From: Clostridiaceae bacterium
Lineage (GTDB): Bacteria; Bacillota; Clostridia; Peptostreptococcales; T1SED10-28
Length of the DNA stretch: 64,000 nucleotides
Direction: 5' to 3'
Assembly (NCBI GenBank): GCA_003553525.1
Contig: PWEO01000163.1
Span: 1-64,000, forward strand
How positions within the stretch are numbered: the stretch's first letter is position 1; each line of letters begins with the position of its first letter. Below are positions 49,915 to 59,208 of the stretch, one piece after another. The position numbers were made by a program, and so were the translations under genes. The notes below the pieces were generated by a model. That model saw only the letters and a program-made list of their open reading frames with translations. It searched no databases and was not told the DNA's origin.

Positions 49915-50225
49915 AACAAAGATTATCCAATAAGGAACTTGAAGCCATCGAGGATTTTGAAAAATCTTCGGTGGTTTTTAAAGTAATAAAATATTATAAG
50001 AAGGGTATATACCATAAAAAGGGTCCAAACACAAAAACATGAAATACAAAAATACGAAAAAACCCTCAGGGTTGGAAAATATAAATGAACGGTTATAAAG
50101 TAAAACTTTGGGTATGATAGAAGAATCATGGAAGATGAAAAATATCAGGAACAAAAAATACAAAAATTGTAACATAGGGTATTGAACATTTAAGAGTAAG
50201 AATTTTAATGATGGGGTGAGAGAAT

Positions 50226-53200
50226 ATGGGTAAAATTCTAAGTATCGGTTTAGATGTGGGGTCTACAACAGTGAAAGCTATCGTTTTGGACGAAAAACGG
50301 GAAACGGTGTTTAAAGATTACCGGCGTCATTATTCCGATGTGAAAAATATGGTGAATGCGCTTTTTAAGGATATGAAAGCCACATTTGATAATAAAGAGC
50401 TGAGGATCACCGTCACCGGGTCTGCGGGTCTCGGACTTGCGGATACGTTGGACATTCCCTTTGTTCAAGAGGTAACCGCTTGTAGTAAAGCCATCGGTCA
50501 ATTGGCACCACAAACCGATGTGGCTATCGAACTGGGTGGGGAAGATGCAAAAATTATGTACTTTACTAATGGGATTGAACAACGGATGAACGGTACTTGT
50601 GCCGGGGGCACCGGAGCTTTTATCGATCAGATGGCTTCCTTGCTGAAGACCGATGCGGGAGGACTCAACGAACTGTCCACTAAGCATCAAACCATTTATC
50701 CCATTGCTTCCCGTTGCGGCGTATTTGCTAAAACCGATATTCAGCCCCTATTAAATGAAGGGGCCAATAAAGCTGATATTGCGGCTTCCGTACTGCAAGC
50801 CGTGGTAAATCAAACCATTGGAGGTCTTGCCTGCGGAAAACCCATCCGGGGGAAGGTGGCCTTTTTAGGAGGGCCATTAACCTTTATGCCGGAACTGAAG
50901 GAACGTTTCCGATCCACTTTAAAACTTCGATCGGAAGATGAGGTCGAGCTCAAAGATACCCAGTACTTTGTGGCCATGGGTGCAGCCTTCGCCGCTGGAA
51001 ACGAAGAAGTTATGGAGCCGAAATTCCTATATGATAAATTACCGAATTTATTTGAGGAAATCAAGGATACTAAGGAAAGCTTAGAACCTCTGTTTACGGA
51101 TGAGACCGATTATGAAGCCTTTAAAGAGCGTCACAGCAAAAACAGGGTTAAAAAACGACCACTGTCGGAAGCTACAGGAGAGTTATATCTTGGAATTGAC
51201 GCCGGGTCCACTACCTTAAAAGTAGCGGCCATTAATGAAGACCGGGAATTGGTATTCTCCCACTACAGTTCCAATCAAGGGAACCCCCTGCAAATTGCAA
51301 GGCAGGCGGTACAAAAATTATATGCCGAAATGCCGAAGACCGCAACCATTGCCCAAAGCGCCGTAACCGGATACGGGGAACATTTATTAAAGGCGGCCCT
51401 GGGTATGGATCATGGGATTATTGAAACCGTGGCCCATACTAAAGCTGCGGACTACTTTATGCCCGGTGTGGATTTCATTTTGGACATCGGCGGTCAGGAC
51501 ATGAAAAGCCTTCGGGTTCATGAAGGGGTTGTGGATTCCATTATGTTAAATGAAGCCTGCTCCTCGGGATGCGGATCCTTTGTGGAGACTTTTGCCAATG
51601 CCCTCAACCATGAGGTGGAGGACTTTGCAAAACTGGGAATTTTTGCGAAAAACCCTGTAGATCTCGGTACCCGGTGTACCGTATTTATGAACTCCCGGGT
51701 AAAACAGGCCCAAAAAGAAGGGGCCAGCGTCGGAGATATCTCCTCAGGGATTGCCATCTCCGTAGTGAAAAATGCATTGTTTAAGGTGATCCGTATGCGT
51801 TCGAAAGAAGATTTGGGAAACAAAATCGTTGTCCAGGGAGGAACTTTTTATAACGACGCCGTTCTTCGGGCTTTTGAGCGAATCGCGGAAAAAGAGGTGG
51901 TTCGGCCGGATATCGCAGGAATTATGGGAGCCTTCGGAGCCGCATTAATTGCTAAGGAAAACCGGGATTCCAAATTCCAAAGTACTTTTTTAAACCGAGA
52001 ACAGTTAGAGGAGTTTAAAGTGCTTTCGGAAAATAAACGGTGTCAGCTTTGTAATAATCACTGTCAGCTGAATGTCAATTACTTCTCCGACGGCCGTCAA
52101 TATATAACGGGGAACCGTTGTGAGCGTGGGGCCAATGTGGTGAGTAATAAAGAACCCATGCCAAATCTATATGCTTACAAACTAAAGGAAGTTTTTAAAA
52201 TCCCGAAAACCGTTACACCCCAAACTCGGGGTACCGTCGGACTACCGAGAGTACTGAATATGTACGAAGACTTTCCATTTTGGGCAAGTTTTTTTACTGG
52301 GATAGGCTATAAAATCAAACTTTCAGGCCATTCCACGAAGAAAGTTTATGAATTGGGAATGGAGACTATTCCCTCAGAAAGCGTATGCTATCCAGCAAAA
52401 CTGGTCCATGGTCATATTGAAGACTTACTGAACAAAAAGGTGGATATGATTTTTTATCCTTCAATCCCCTTTAATATTAAAGAAAATCAGCAAGCGGACA
52501 ACCAGTTTAACTGCCCTGTGGTCACATCTTATCCGGAAACCATTAAAGCCAACGTCGACCGCCTGCAGGACGAGAATGTGGAATATATGCATCCGTTTTT
52601 ACCCCTGGATGATGAAAAGCGCATGATTAAACGAATCCATGAGGTGTTTGCACATAAAAACATCCCTCGAAAAGAACTGACGGAAGCGGTAAAATCCGGA
52701 TATCAAGCCCTGGAAGAATATAAAGAGAAGGTTCGAAGGGAAGGAGAAAGGGTCCTTCAATGGCTGGAAGAAAAAAATAAAAAAGCCGTGGTCCTAGCAG
52801 GACGTCCCTATCATATCGACCCTGAGATCAACCACGGAATACCGGAGCTGATCACCTCTTATGGTTACGGTGTTCTTTCCGAAGATGCAATCAGCCATTT
52901 AGAGCGGGTAGACAGACCCTTAAATGCTGTGGATCAATGGATGTATCATACCCGTCTATATGACGCCGCAGCCTATGTGACGAAACATAAAAATTTGGAA
53001 CTGGTACAGTTGAACTCCTTCGGTTGCGGTTTGGATGCCGTAACTTCCGATCAGGGAGCGGATATTCTAAAACGAAAAAATAAACTCAGTACTTTGCTGA
53101 AAATCGATGAGATAAACAACCTCGGTGCAGCAAGAATTCGAATGCGTTCCCTTTTTGCAGCCGTGGAACAGCGGGATAAAAAAGAGGCACGACCCATGGA

Positions 53201-54488
53201 AGAGAAAGCGGAAATTCCAAAAATTATGTTTACGGAAGAAATGAAAAAGACCCATACCATTTTATTGCCCCAAATGTCACCGATTCATTTTCAGTTTTTA
53301 GAGCCCGCCCTTCAGTCTGAGGGGTATAATGTGGAGGTGCTGCCCTCAATTGATACCAAAGCCATTGATGAAGGGTTGAAATACGTCAATAACGACGCCT
53401 GCTACCCTTCAATTTTGGTAACGGGACAAATGATGAAGGCCTTGAACTCCGGAAAGTATGATTTGGATAAAACCGCTTTGATCATCGCCCAAACCGGTGG
53501 GGGATGCCGGGCAACCAATTATATCGCTTTTATCCGACAGGCCCTGTTTGAAGCGGGCATGAGTCAAGTTCCCGTAATCAGTTTAAGCGCCCAGGGAATT
53601 GAAAAGCATCCCGGATTTAAAATCTCGCCGAAACTGTTAAGGCGCCTGGTGGAAGGCATCCTTTATGGAGATCTGTTTATGCGGGTACTTTATAAAACCA
53701 GACCCTATGAGGCGGTTCCCGGTGCGGCCAATGACCTGTATGATAAATGGGTAAAAATTTGTTCGGATTCCATCGAAAGGAAAACCGGCAGAAGTTTTAC
53801 GGAAAATGTTCAGGGTATCGTTCGGGAGTTTGACGAATTGCCCCTATTGGATATTCAAAAACCCAAGGTTGGTCTTGTGGGAGAGATCCTGGTGAAATTC
53901 CATCCCACAGCTAACAACAATATTGTTGAAATGATCGAAAAAGAAGGAGCGGAAGCAGTAATGCCGGATCTAATGGACTTTTTCGCTTACTCTTCCTACA
54001 ATAGTGTGATTAAAAGGGAATATCTGTCGGGTTCCATGAAAAATGCCCTGTTGGGAAAAACTGCCATCGCCGCCATGGAGTTCATGCGAAAATCTATGAG
54101 TGAGGCCTTAAAAGAAAGCAAGCGCTTTACACCGCCTTCATCCATTGAGCACCTGGCCAAACTGGCAGCCCCTCATCTGTCCCTTTGCCACCAGACGGGA
54201 GAAGGTTGGTTCTTAACTGCGGAAATGCTGGAGCTGATAGAGCACGGTGTAGACAATATCGTCTGCATGCAACCCTTTGCCTGCCTGCCCAACCATATTA
54301 CAGGCAAAGGTATGATCAAGGCCTTAAAGAAAAGCAATCCGAAAACCAACATTGTTGCCATCGATTATGATCCCGGCGCCAGTGAGGTTAATCAACTTAA
54401 CCGGATTAAGCTAATGCTCTCTACTGCTTTTGAAAACCTGGATCAACAAGACTCCAAGGAGAAGGACGGATTTAAAAGCAGTTTGTAA
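50226..54488 (+). CDS. Fused 2-hydroxyacyl-CoA dehydratase activase (two BcrAD/BadFG ATPase domains plus dehydratase-like C-terminus)
   Basis: 1420 aa; two ATPase repeats (SIGLDVGSTTVKAIVLD; LGIDAGSTTLKVAAIN), GGTGAFIDQMA, SSGCGSFVETFA. Confidence 0.93.
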   Translation: MGKILSIGLDVGSTTVKAIVLDEKRETVFKDYRRHYSDVKNMVNALFKDMKATFDNKELRITVTGSAGLGLADTLDIPFVQEVTACSKAIGQLAPQTDVAIELGGEDAKIMYFTNGIEQRMNGTCAGGTGAFIDQMASLLKTDAGGLNELSTKHQTIYPIASRCGVFAKTDIQPLLNEGANKADIAASVLQAVVNQTIGGLACGKPIRGKVAFLGGPLTFMPELKERFRSTLKLRSEDEVELKDTQYFVAMGAAFAAGNEEVMEPKFLYDKLPNLFEEIKDTKESLEPLFTDETDYEAFKERHSKNRVKKRPLSEATGELYLGIDAGSTTLKVAAINEDRELVFSHYSSNQGNPLQIARQAVQKLYAEMPKTATIAQSAVTGYGEHLLKAALGMDHGIIETVAHTKAADYFMPGVDFILDIGGQDMKSLRVHEGVVDSIMLNEACSSGCGSFVETFANALNHEVEDFAKLGIFAKNPVDLGTRCTVFMNSRVKQAQKEGASVGDISSGIAISVVKNALFKVIRMRSKEDLGNKIVVQGGTFYNDAVLRAFERIAEKEVVRPDIAGIMGAFGAALIAKENRDSKFQSTFLNREQLEEFKVLSENKRCQLCNNHCQLNVNYFSDGRQYITGNRCERGANVVSNKEPMPNLYAYKLKEVFKIPKTVTPQTRGTVGLPRVLNMYEDFPFWASFFTGIGYKIKLSGHSTKKVYELGMETIPSESVCYPAKLVHGHIEDLLNKKVDMIFYPSIPFNIKENQQADNQFNCPVVTSYPETIKANVDRLQDENVEYMHPFLPLDDEKRMIKRIHEVFAHKNIPRKELTEAVKSGYQALEEYKEKVRREGERVLQWLEEKNKKAVVLAGRPYHIDPEINHGIPELITSYGYGVLSEDAISHLERVDRPLNAVDQWMYHTRLYDAAAYVTKHKNLELVQLNSFGCGLDAVTSDQGADILKRKNKLSTLLKIDEINNLGAARIRMRSLFAAVEQRDKKEARPMEEKAEIPKIMFTEEMKKTHTILLPQMSPIHFQFLEPALQSEGYNVEVLPSIDTKAIDEGLKYVNNDACYPSILVTGQMMKALNSGKYDLDKTALIIAQTGGGCRATNYIAFIRQALFEAGMSQVPVISLSAQGIEKHPGFKISPKLLRRLVEGILYGDLFMRVLYKTRPYEAVPGAANDLYDKWVKICSDSIERKTGRSFTENVQGIVREFDELPLLDIQKPKVGLVGEILVKFHPTANNNIVEMIEKEGAEAVMPDLMDFFAYSSYNSVIKREYLSGSMKNALLGKTAIAAMEFMRKSMSEALKESKRFTPPSSIEHLAKLAAPHLSLCHQTGEGWFLTAEMLELIEHGVDNIVCMQPFACLPNHITGKGMIKALKKSNPKTNIVAIDYDPGASEVNQLNRIKLMLSTAFENLDQQDSKEKDGFKSSL

Positions 54489-54555
54489 GTAGTTGATCAA
54501 TGACAGTAAACTCTTAGAAAGACCTAAAATATCAAGGCAGATACAGCCTTCTGAT

Positions 54556-54592
54556 AAAACCCTGAAAGCCTGGTGCTTTTAGGGTTTTTTAA
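54556..54592 (+). terminator. Rho-independent terminator
   Basis: aaaaccctgaaagcc-tggt-gcttttagggtttttt. Confidence 0.85.
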
Positions 54593-54670
54593 AAAAGTTT
54601 ATAAATTTAGAGGATTCTTTGATGAAGATATCGAATTAATAAGGGTGTAGTGTAAAAAGTTACAAAGTAT

Positions 54671-54703
54671 GGAATCAAAGAAGGAATCAAAGAAGGAATC
54701 AAA
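54671..54703 (+). repeat. 12-bp tandem repeat, about 2.8 copies
   Basis: ggaatcaaagaa ggaatcaaagaa ggaatcaaa upstream of the SecA-like gene. Confidence 0.8.
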
Positions 54704-54794
54704 TTCTCGAATGACAATGTAAGGATTTAGTTAGAATCATCCGTAGGAATTATAGAACCTATAAAATCAAAAAAAGATGAGATGAGGTGCCCTT

Positions 54795-56654
54795 ATGAAA
54801 AACTTATTAAAGAAACTCTTCAGTAACTCCAAGGATAAAAAGGAAGCGGCCGTCGGGCGATCAACGGAAGAATTTGCTTCTTTTGAGGAGGCTCTAAGGA
54901 ATGTAAAGCATCTAGCCCTAAAGGACCAGGCAGTTCAAACCGCCACTGCATTAACCCGGGGACAGGTGGTCGTAAACCCCGATGAAGAATCGAAGTTTCA
55001 AGGAATTGCCTTAGCCGCCTATCTAAAGGCCTTAAAAGGTGAGAAGGTTCATGTTATCTCGCTGAATGAAGTTGTAGCTAAACGCAGGATGGAAGAGATT
55101 GAAGGGATTATTAACGCTTTGAATTTTACCGCGGCGGTTCTTCAACAAGGCCAAAGCAATGAGGAGCGACGGGAAGCCTATAAAAAAAATGTGATTTTCG
55201 GAACGGCAGGAGCATTTATCCATGACTATTTAAAGGATCAAAAGGTACTGGATATTCAGGAACGGACTCAACCGGAAAGAGCCTTTGCCCTTGTTGAAAA
55301 GGGAGATTTAATTCTGTTGGATCAGGCTACCCGCCCTGTGGGAATTTTCGGGAAGGACGAAAAAATCATTGACAGTATCACCCTACGCAGCTATTTTTCC
55401 AATTACCGGGAGATAAGTGCTTTGGTGGATTTTGACGGTGGAGACCAACCGGAGTTTTTAGATCTTTATGGTATGGAAACTTTCAAAACACATGAAGAAA
55501 AAGGAAATCAATCCAGTGGTGAAACCCCATCAGTTCGAGTATACAAAACCTTAGAAGAAAAGCGAAGAGTGATTTTAAGGGAACTGAAAAATAGAGTAGG
55601 GTCAACAGAGCCTTTACTGGTATCCCTTCGAAATGATGAAAAAGGAGAACTACTGATTGAACATTTACAGGGAACGGGGATTGCCTTTAGCAGTCTGTTA
55701 TTAAAAGACCGTAGGGATGAAGAAACATTTGTAACAGAAGCTGTTGAAAACCAAAAAATAATGTTGGTGGTCAACCCCGTATCCCGTGGGATAGATGAAT
55801 TTTTGCCTGAAAATATTCATATTATAAGCACAGAGCGGTATATGTTAAAGCGAAACGACGAGCACTTGAAGCGGATGGCTCTTAATTCCGGAGAAAAGGG
55901 ATCCATAGAGTATATTCTATCTTTAGGTGACGATCTGTTGGATGTATTCTCCGAAGGAGAATTAGAGCAGTTCAAGGACAGCATTGTAGTAGAAAATGAT
56001 CAACCCATAGAAAATACAAAAGTGGAAGAAATGATGGACTATGTACAGCAGCGGATGAAAGAAAAAAACGCATACCTTCGCAGTTATGTGCAAAACTTTG
56101 AGTCGGTAATCCAAAGACAGCGTGAAGTCATATACTCGGAACGGAAAAAAGTCTTAACGGAAGAGGATATTAAAGAACATATCCTTAATCTTATGGAAGA
56201 CGCAATCGATGAAGAAATTGAAAAGTTCACATCCAACAGTGTATTTCCGGAAGAATGGGATTTAGAGGGCTTGGCCTCAGCACTAAGCAACAGTTTTTTA
56301 CCAAAGGATCAATTAGTGTTTCAGGATGTGGAAAATCTAACGAAAAAAGATCTAAAAGCTAACTTGATTCAAAAAGCTTCCAAGGCCTATCTTGAGCGAA
56401 AAAAAGCCCTTGGAAAAGAGCCCTTTGATTTGATGCAGCGTGTGTTATTGCTGAAAATTATTGATAGTAAGTGGTCGGAGCACTTAGAATCCATGGAAGA
56501 ACTTCGCCAGGATATGAACCTTAGAGCTTTGGGAAGACAGGACCCTATTCGGGCCTTTCAGGTGGAGGGTTTTGAACTCTTTGAAAACATGACAAAAACC
56601 ATTCCTAAGGATTTGATGCAGGCCTTATTTGCCACGGAGGAAGAAGATAAATAA
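54795..56654 (+). CDS. Degenerate SecA-like protein (predicted pseudo-ATPase lacking PPXD)
   Basis: 619 aa; SecA-like YLKALKGEKVHVISLNEVVAKR, NEERREAYKKNVIFGT, QRQREVIYSERKKVL, LLKIIDSKWSEHLESMEELRQDMNLRALGRQDPIRAFQVEGFELFENM; nucleotide-binding motifs degraded. Confidence 0.85.
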   Translation: MKNLLKKLFSNSKDKKEAAVGRSTEEFASFEEALRNVKHLALKDQAVQTATALTRGQVVVNPDEESKFQGIALAAYLKALKGEKVHVISLNEVVAKRRMEEIEGIINALNFTAAVLQQGQSNEERREAYKKNVIFGTAGAFIHDYLKDQKVLDIQERTQPERAFALVEKGDLILLDQATRPVGIFGKDEKIIDSITLRSYFSNYREISALVDFDGGDQPEFLDLYGMETFKTHEEKGNQSSGETPSVRVYKTLEEKRRVILRELKNRVGSTEPLLVSLRNDEKGELLIEHLQGTGIAFSSLLLKDRRDEETFVTEAVENQKIMLVVNPVSRGIDEFLPENIHIISTERYMLKRNDEHLKRMALNSGEKGSIEYILSLGDDLLDVFSEGELEQFKDSIVVENDQPIENTKVEEMMDYVQQRMKEKNAYLRSYVQNFESVIQRQREVIYSERKKVLTEEDIKEHILNLMEDAIDEEIEKFTSNSVFPEEWDLEGLASALSNSFLPKDQLVFQDVENLTKKDLKANLIQKASKAYLERKKALGKEPFDLMQRVLLLKIIDSKWSEHLESMEELRQDMNLRALGRQDPIRAFQVEGFELFENMTKTIPKDLMQALFATEEEDK

Positions 56655-56723
56655 TTTTCTTGTTGCTATTAGGTCAAAACTCCTATAAACTGGATAATAG
56701 AAAATTTTTAGGAGGAGATTCCA

Positions 56724-58690
56724 TTGTTTCAAGTTGTGCTCTTATCCTCAATACCGATACTACAACAAAACCTGACCATGTTGGAGACCTTAGGAATTAT
56801 CAGTCTTCCTTTGTTACTGTTTATTTTGTTAATGGCAAGACAAGTACGAAAAAATAGAGAACTGAAAAAAATCAAAGAAGAATTAGAATTGTTTAAAGAG
56901 CGGTATGAACAGGTATCGGATCAAAGCGGGACCTTTATGTGGGAGGTGGACCGTAACGGGATACATACCTATGTAGACCCTACTGTGGAAAAGGTTTTGG
57001 GTTATAAGCCATCGGAAATGATCGGGAAAAGAACTTTTTATGATGATTTGTTACCCGAGGATAAAGAAGAACTGAAAGCCTTTGGTTTTAAAGTATTGGG
57101 AAAAGGCGATAAAATTAAAAATCTGGAGATTCGACAGCTCCATAAAAATGGGCATACGGTTTATACTCTTACCAGCGGTTTGCCGATTTATGATAAAAAG
57201 GGCCAAGTAATCGGTTATAGGGCTACTGATACGGATATAACCGGTAGAAAAGAAATTGAACTTTCTTTAAAGGAAAGCGAAGAGAAATATAAACTGCTGT
57301 TTGAAAATGCCGTAGAGGGGATTGCAGTTTTACAACAGGGGAAAATCAAAATCAGCAACCCCATGCTTCGAACCATTTTAAACGCCTCTGAGAGGGAGCT
57401 TAGAGAAAAAAACATACTTGAACTGATACACCGTGAAGATCGGGAAATGGTGGCAAATTTACATCGGGAGCGGATAAAGGGCAATAAGGACCAGATAATC
57501 GAAGAGTTTAGGGCCCTTCGAATGGATGGAGCGGTTCGCTGGATTGAATCCAAGGGGATCCGAATTATGTGGAACGGTGCCCCGGCATCCTTGAATTTTC
57601 TTACGGATATTACCGAGCGAAAGGAGACGGAAAAAAATATCCTTCATCTTAGCTACCATGACCAATTAACAGGAATTTACAATCGCCGGTTCTTCGAAGA
57701 GGAACTCAATCGTTTGGACAATCCTAGAAACTTTCCCTTATCCATTGTTATCGTTGACGTCAATGGATTAAAGCTTTTCAACGACGGCTTTGGTCATAAA
57801 GCTGGGGATGAGTTGATCGTTACAGTAGCTCAACTATTGGATGAGGAAAGTCGAGGGAACGATGTTGCCGCCCGTATCGGAGGGGACGAATTTGTGGTCT
57901 TGATGCCCGACACTGATGAAAAACAAGTAAAAGTATTTGAAAAACGGTTCCAAAAAGTCTTAGCAAATAAAAGGGTAGCAGGAATTCCTATTTCCATATC
58001 CTTGGGTTATGCAACGAAAATTGATGAAAGTATGGCTATTCAGGACATCTTTAAACGTGCAGAAGAAGGAATGTATCGTAGTAAGATGGACAGTAGCCCA
58101 AAGTATAAAAGAAAAACTTTAGATCGCATTATGAAAGAGGTATTTAACAGAGTCCATTGGGAAGAAAGCCATGCAGAAAATACCAGAGAGCTGGCCCGGA
58201 TATTTGGGGAAGTCCTGGGTTATAATCAGAAAGATGTTGAAGATTTGGAACAAGCGGGATACTATCATGACATCGGAAAAATTGGTGTGGGGCGTCAAAT
58301 ATTAATGAAAAATACATTGCTGGAGCCTGAGGAATTAAGAGTTGTGGAAAGGCATCCGGAAGTAGGTTATCATCTGTTAAATACCACAAATGAAACCTTT
58401 TCCATCGCGGAAATCGTTTTACACCATGATGAAAAATGGGATGGAAGCGGGTACCCGCAGGGAATAAAAGGAAAAAAATCCCTGAAAAAGCACGGATTAT
58501 ATCCATAGTGGAAGTTTATGAAAATTTAACCCATGATCGGCCTTATCAGAGGACCCTAAGTAGAAATGAAGCGGTGGAGGTGTTGGTATCCGAGAAGGAA
58601 AAATCCTTTGATCCGGAGCTGGTGACTATTTTAATCGAAGAGGTGCTGCCCCGGATGGAAGAGGAAGAAGTCATCAAAAAGTCCAAGTAA
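56724..58690 (+). pseudogene. PAS-PAS-GGDEF-HD-GYP signalling protein, frame disrupted at an A7 tract near 58472
   Basis: ORF 56724..58508 (TTG start after aggaggagatt) contains RIGGDEFVVL, HDIGKIGV, HHDEKWDGSGYPQGIKG then shifts; the -1 frame continues IPEKARIISIVEVYENLTHDRPYQRTLSRNEAVEVL to 58690. Confidence 0.8.
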
Positions 58691-58886
58691 ATTGGGCTTT
58701 TTTGTATTTCAAGTCCATAAGAAATGGATTAATGCCTATATTTAGGGAAATGGTCGGGGGAAACGCAAAAATAGTTAAAGTAAATGAATCTGAGGCATGA
58801 TTATTTTTCAATTTACCTCAAATGAACAAAGATAAGAGGCGGGAGACTTTGTTAAAAAATAGATTATATGAATTGCAAATACAGTG

Positions 58887-58915
58887 TTGACAGTGGAATA
58901 ATTCAATGATATTAT
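58887..58915 (+). promoter_or_regulatory. Putative sigma-A promoter upstream of the lactate operon
   Basis: TTGACA-N17-TATTAT. Confidence 0.6.
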
Positions 58916-59011
58916 TAGTTAAAGAATTCAGAAAATTGCAAGAGTACTAAATGATAGTACTAAGGAGCTGTTCATACATAATATGTTGTGGTTATATTTT
59001 TTTAAGCTTAA

Positions 59012-59035
59012 ATTGGTATGACCATATGACCAAAT
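59012..59035 (+). promoter_or_regulatory. Putative LldR-type (GntR/FCD) operator 1
   Basis: ATTGGT-ATGACCATATG-ACCAAAT imperfect palindrome. Confidence 0.65.
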
Positions 59036-59060
59036 GAAGGGTTCTTTTTTTAGAGGTAAA

Positions 59061-59084
59061 ATTGGTATGACCATACGACCTACA
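59061..59084 (+). promoter_or_regulatory. Putative LldR-type operator 2 (one half degenerate)
   Basis: ATTGGTATGACCATACGACCTACA, 49 bp downstream of operator 1. Confidence 0.55.
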
Positions 59085-59208
59085 AGGGAGGTGATTAATA
59101 AAAAGTTAAAAAGCTCACAGGAATCAAAAAGTTTGATGAAACTTACTTAGTGGAAAGTGAAAGAAAAAAGTAAAAAAGCACACATAAAACTTTAGGAGGA
59201 AAACCTTT

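Noticed and set aside
54671-54703. Possible CRISPR-like repeats
   Set aside because: Direct 12-bp tandem copies with no spacers and no cas genes in the window.
56660-56857. 65-aa ORF upstream of and overlapping the PAS-GGDEF gene
   Set aside because: Overlaps the start of the supported TTG-initiated gene in another frame; no domain evidence.
58436-58690. 84-aa ORF as an independent gene
   Set aside because: Its sequence is the displaced C-terminus of the HD-GYP protein; no own SD. Reported as part of the frameshifted gene.
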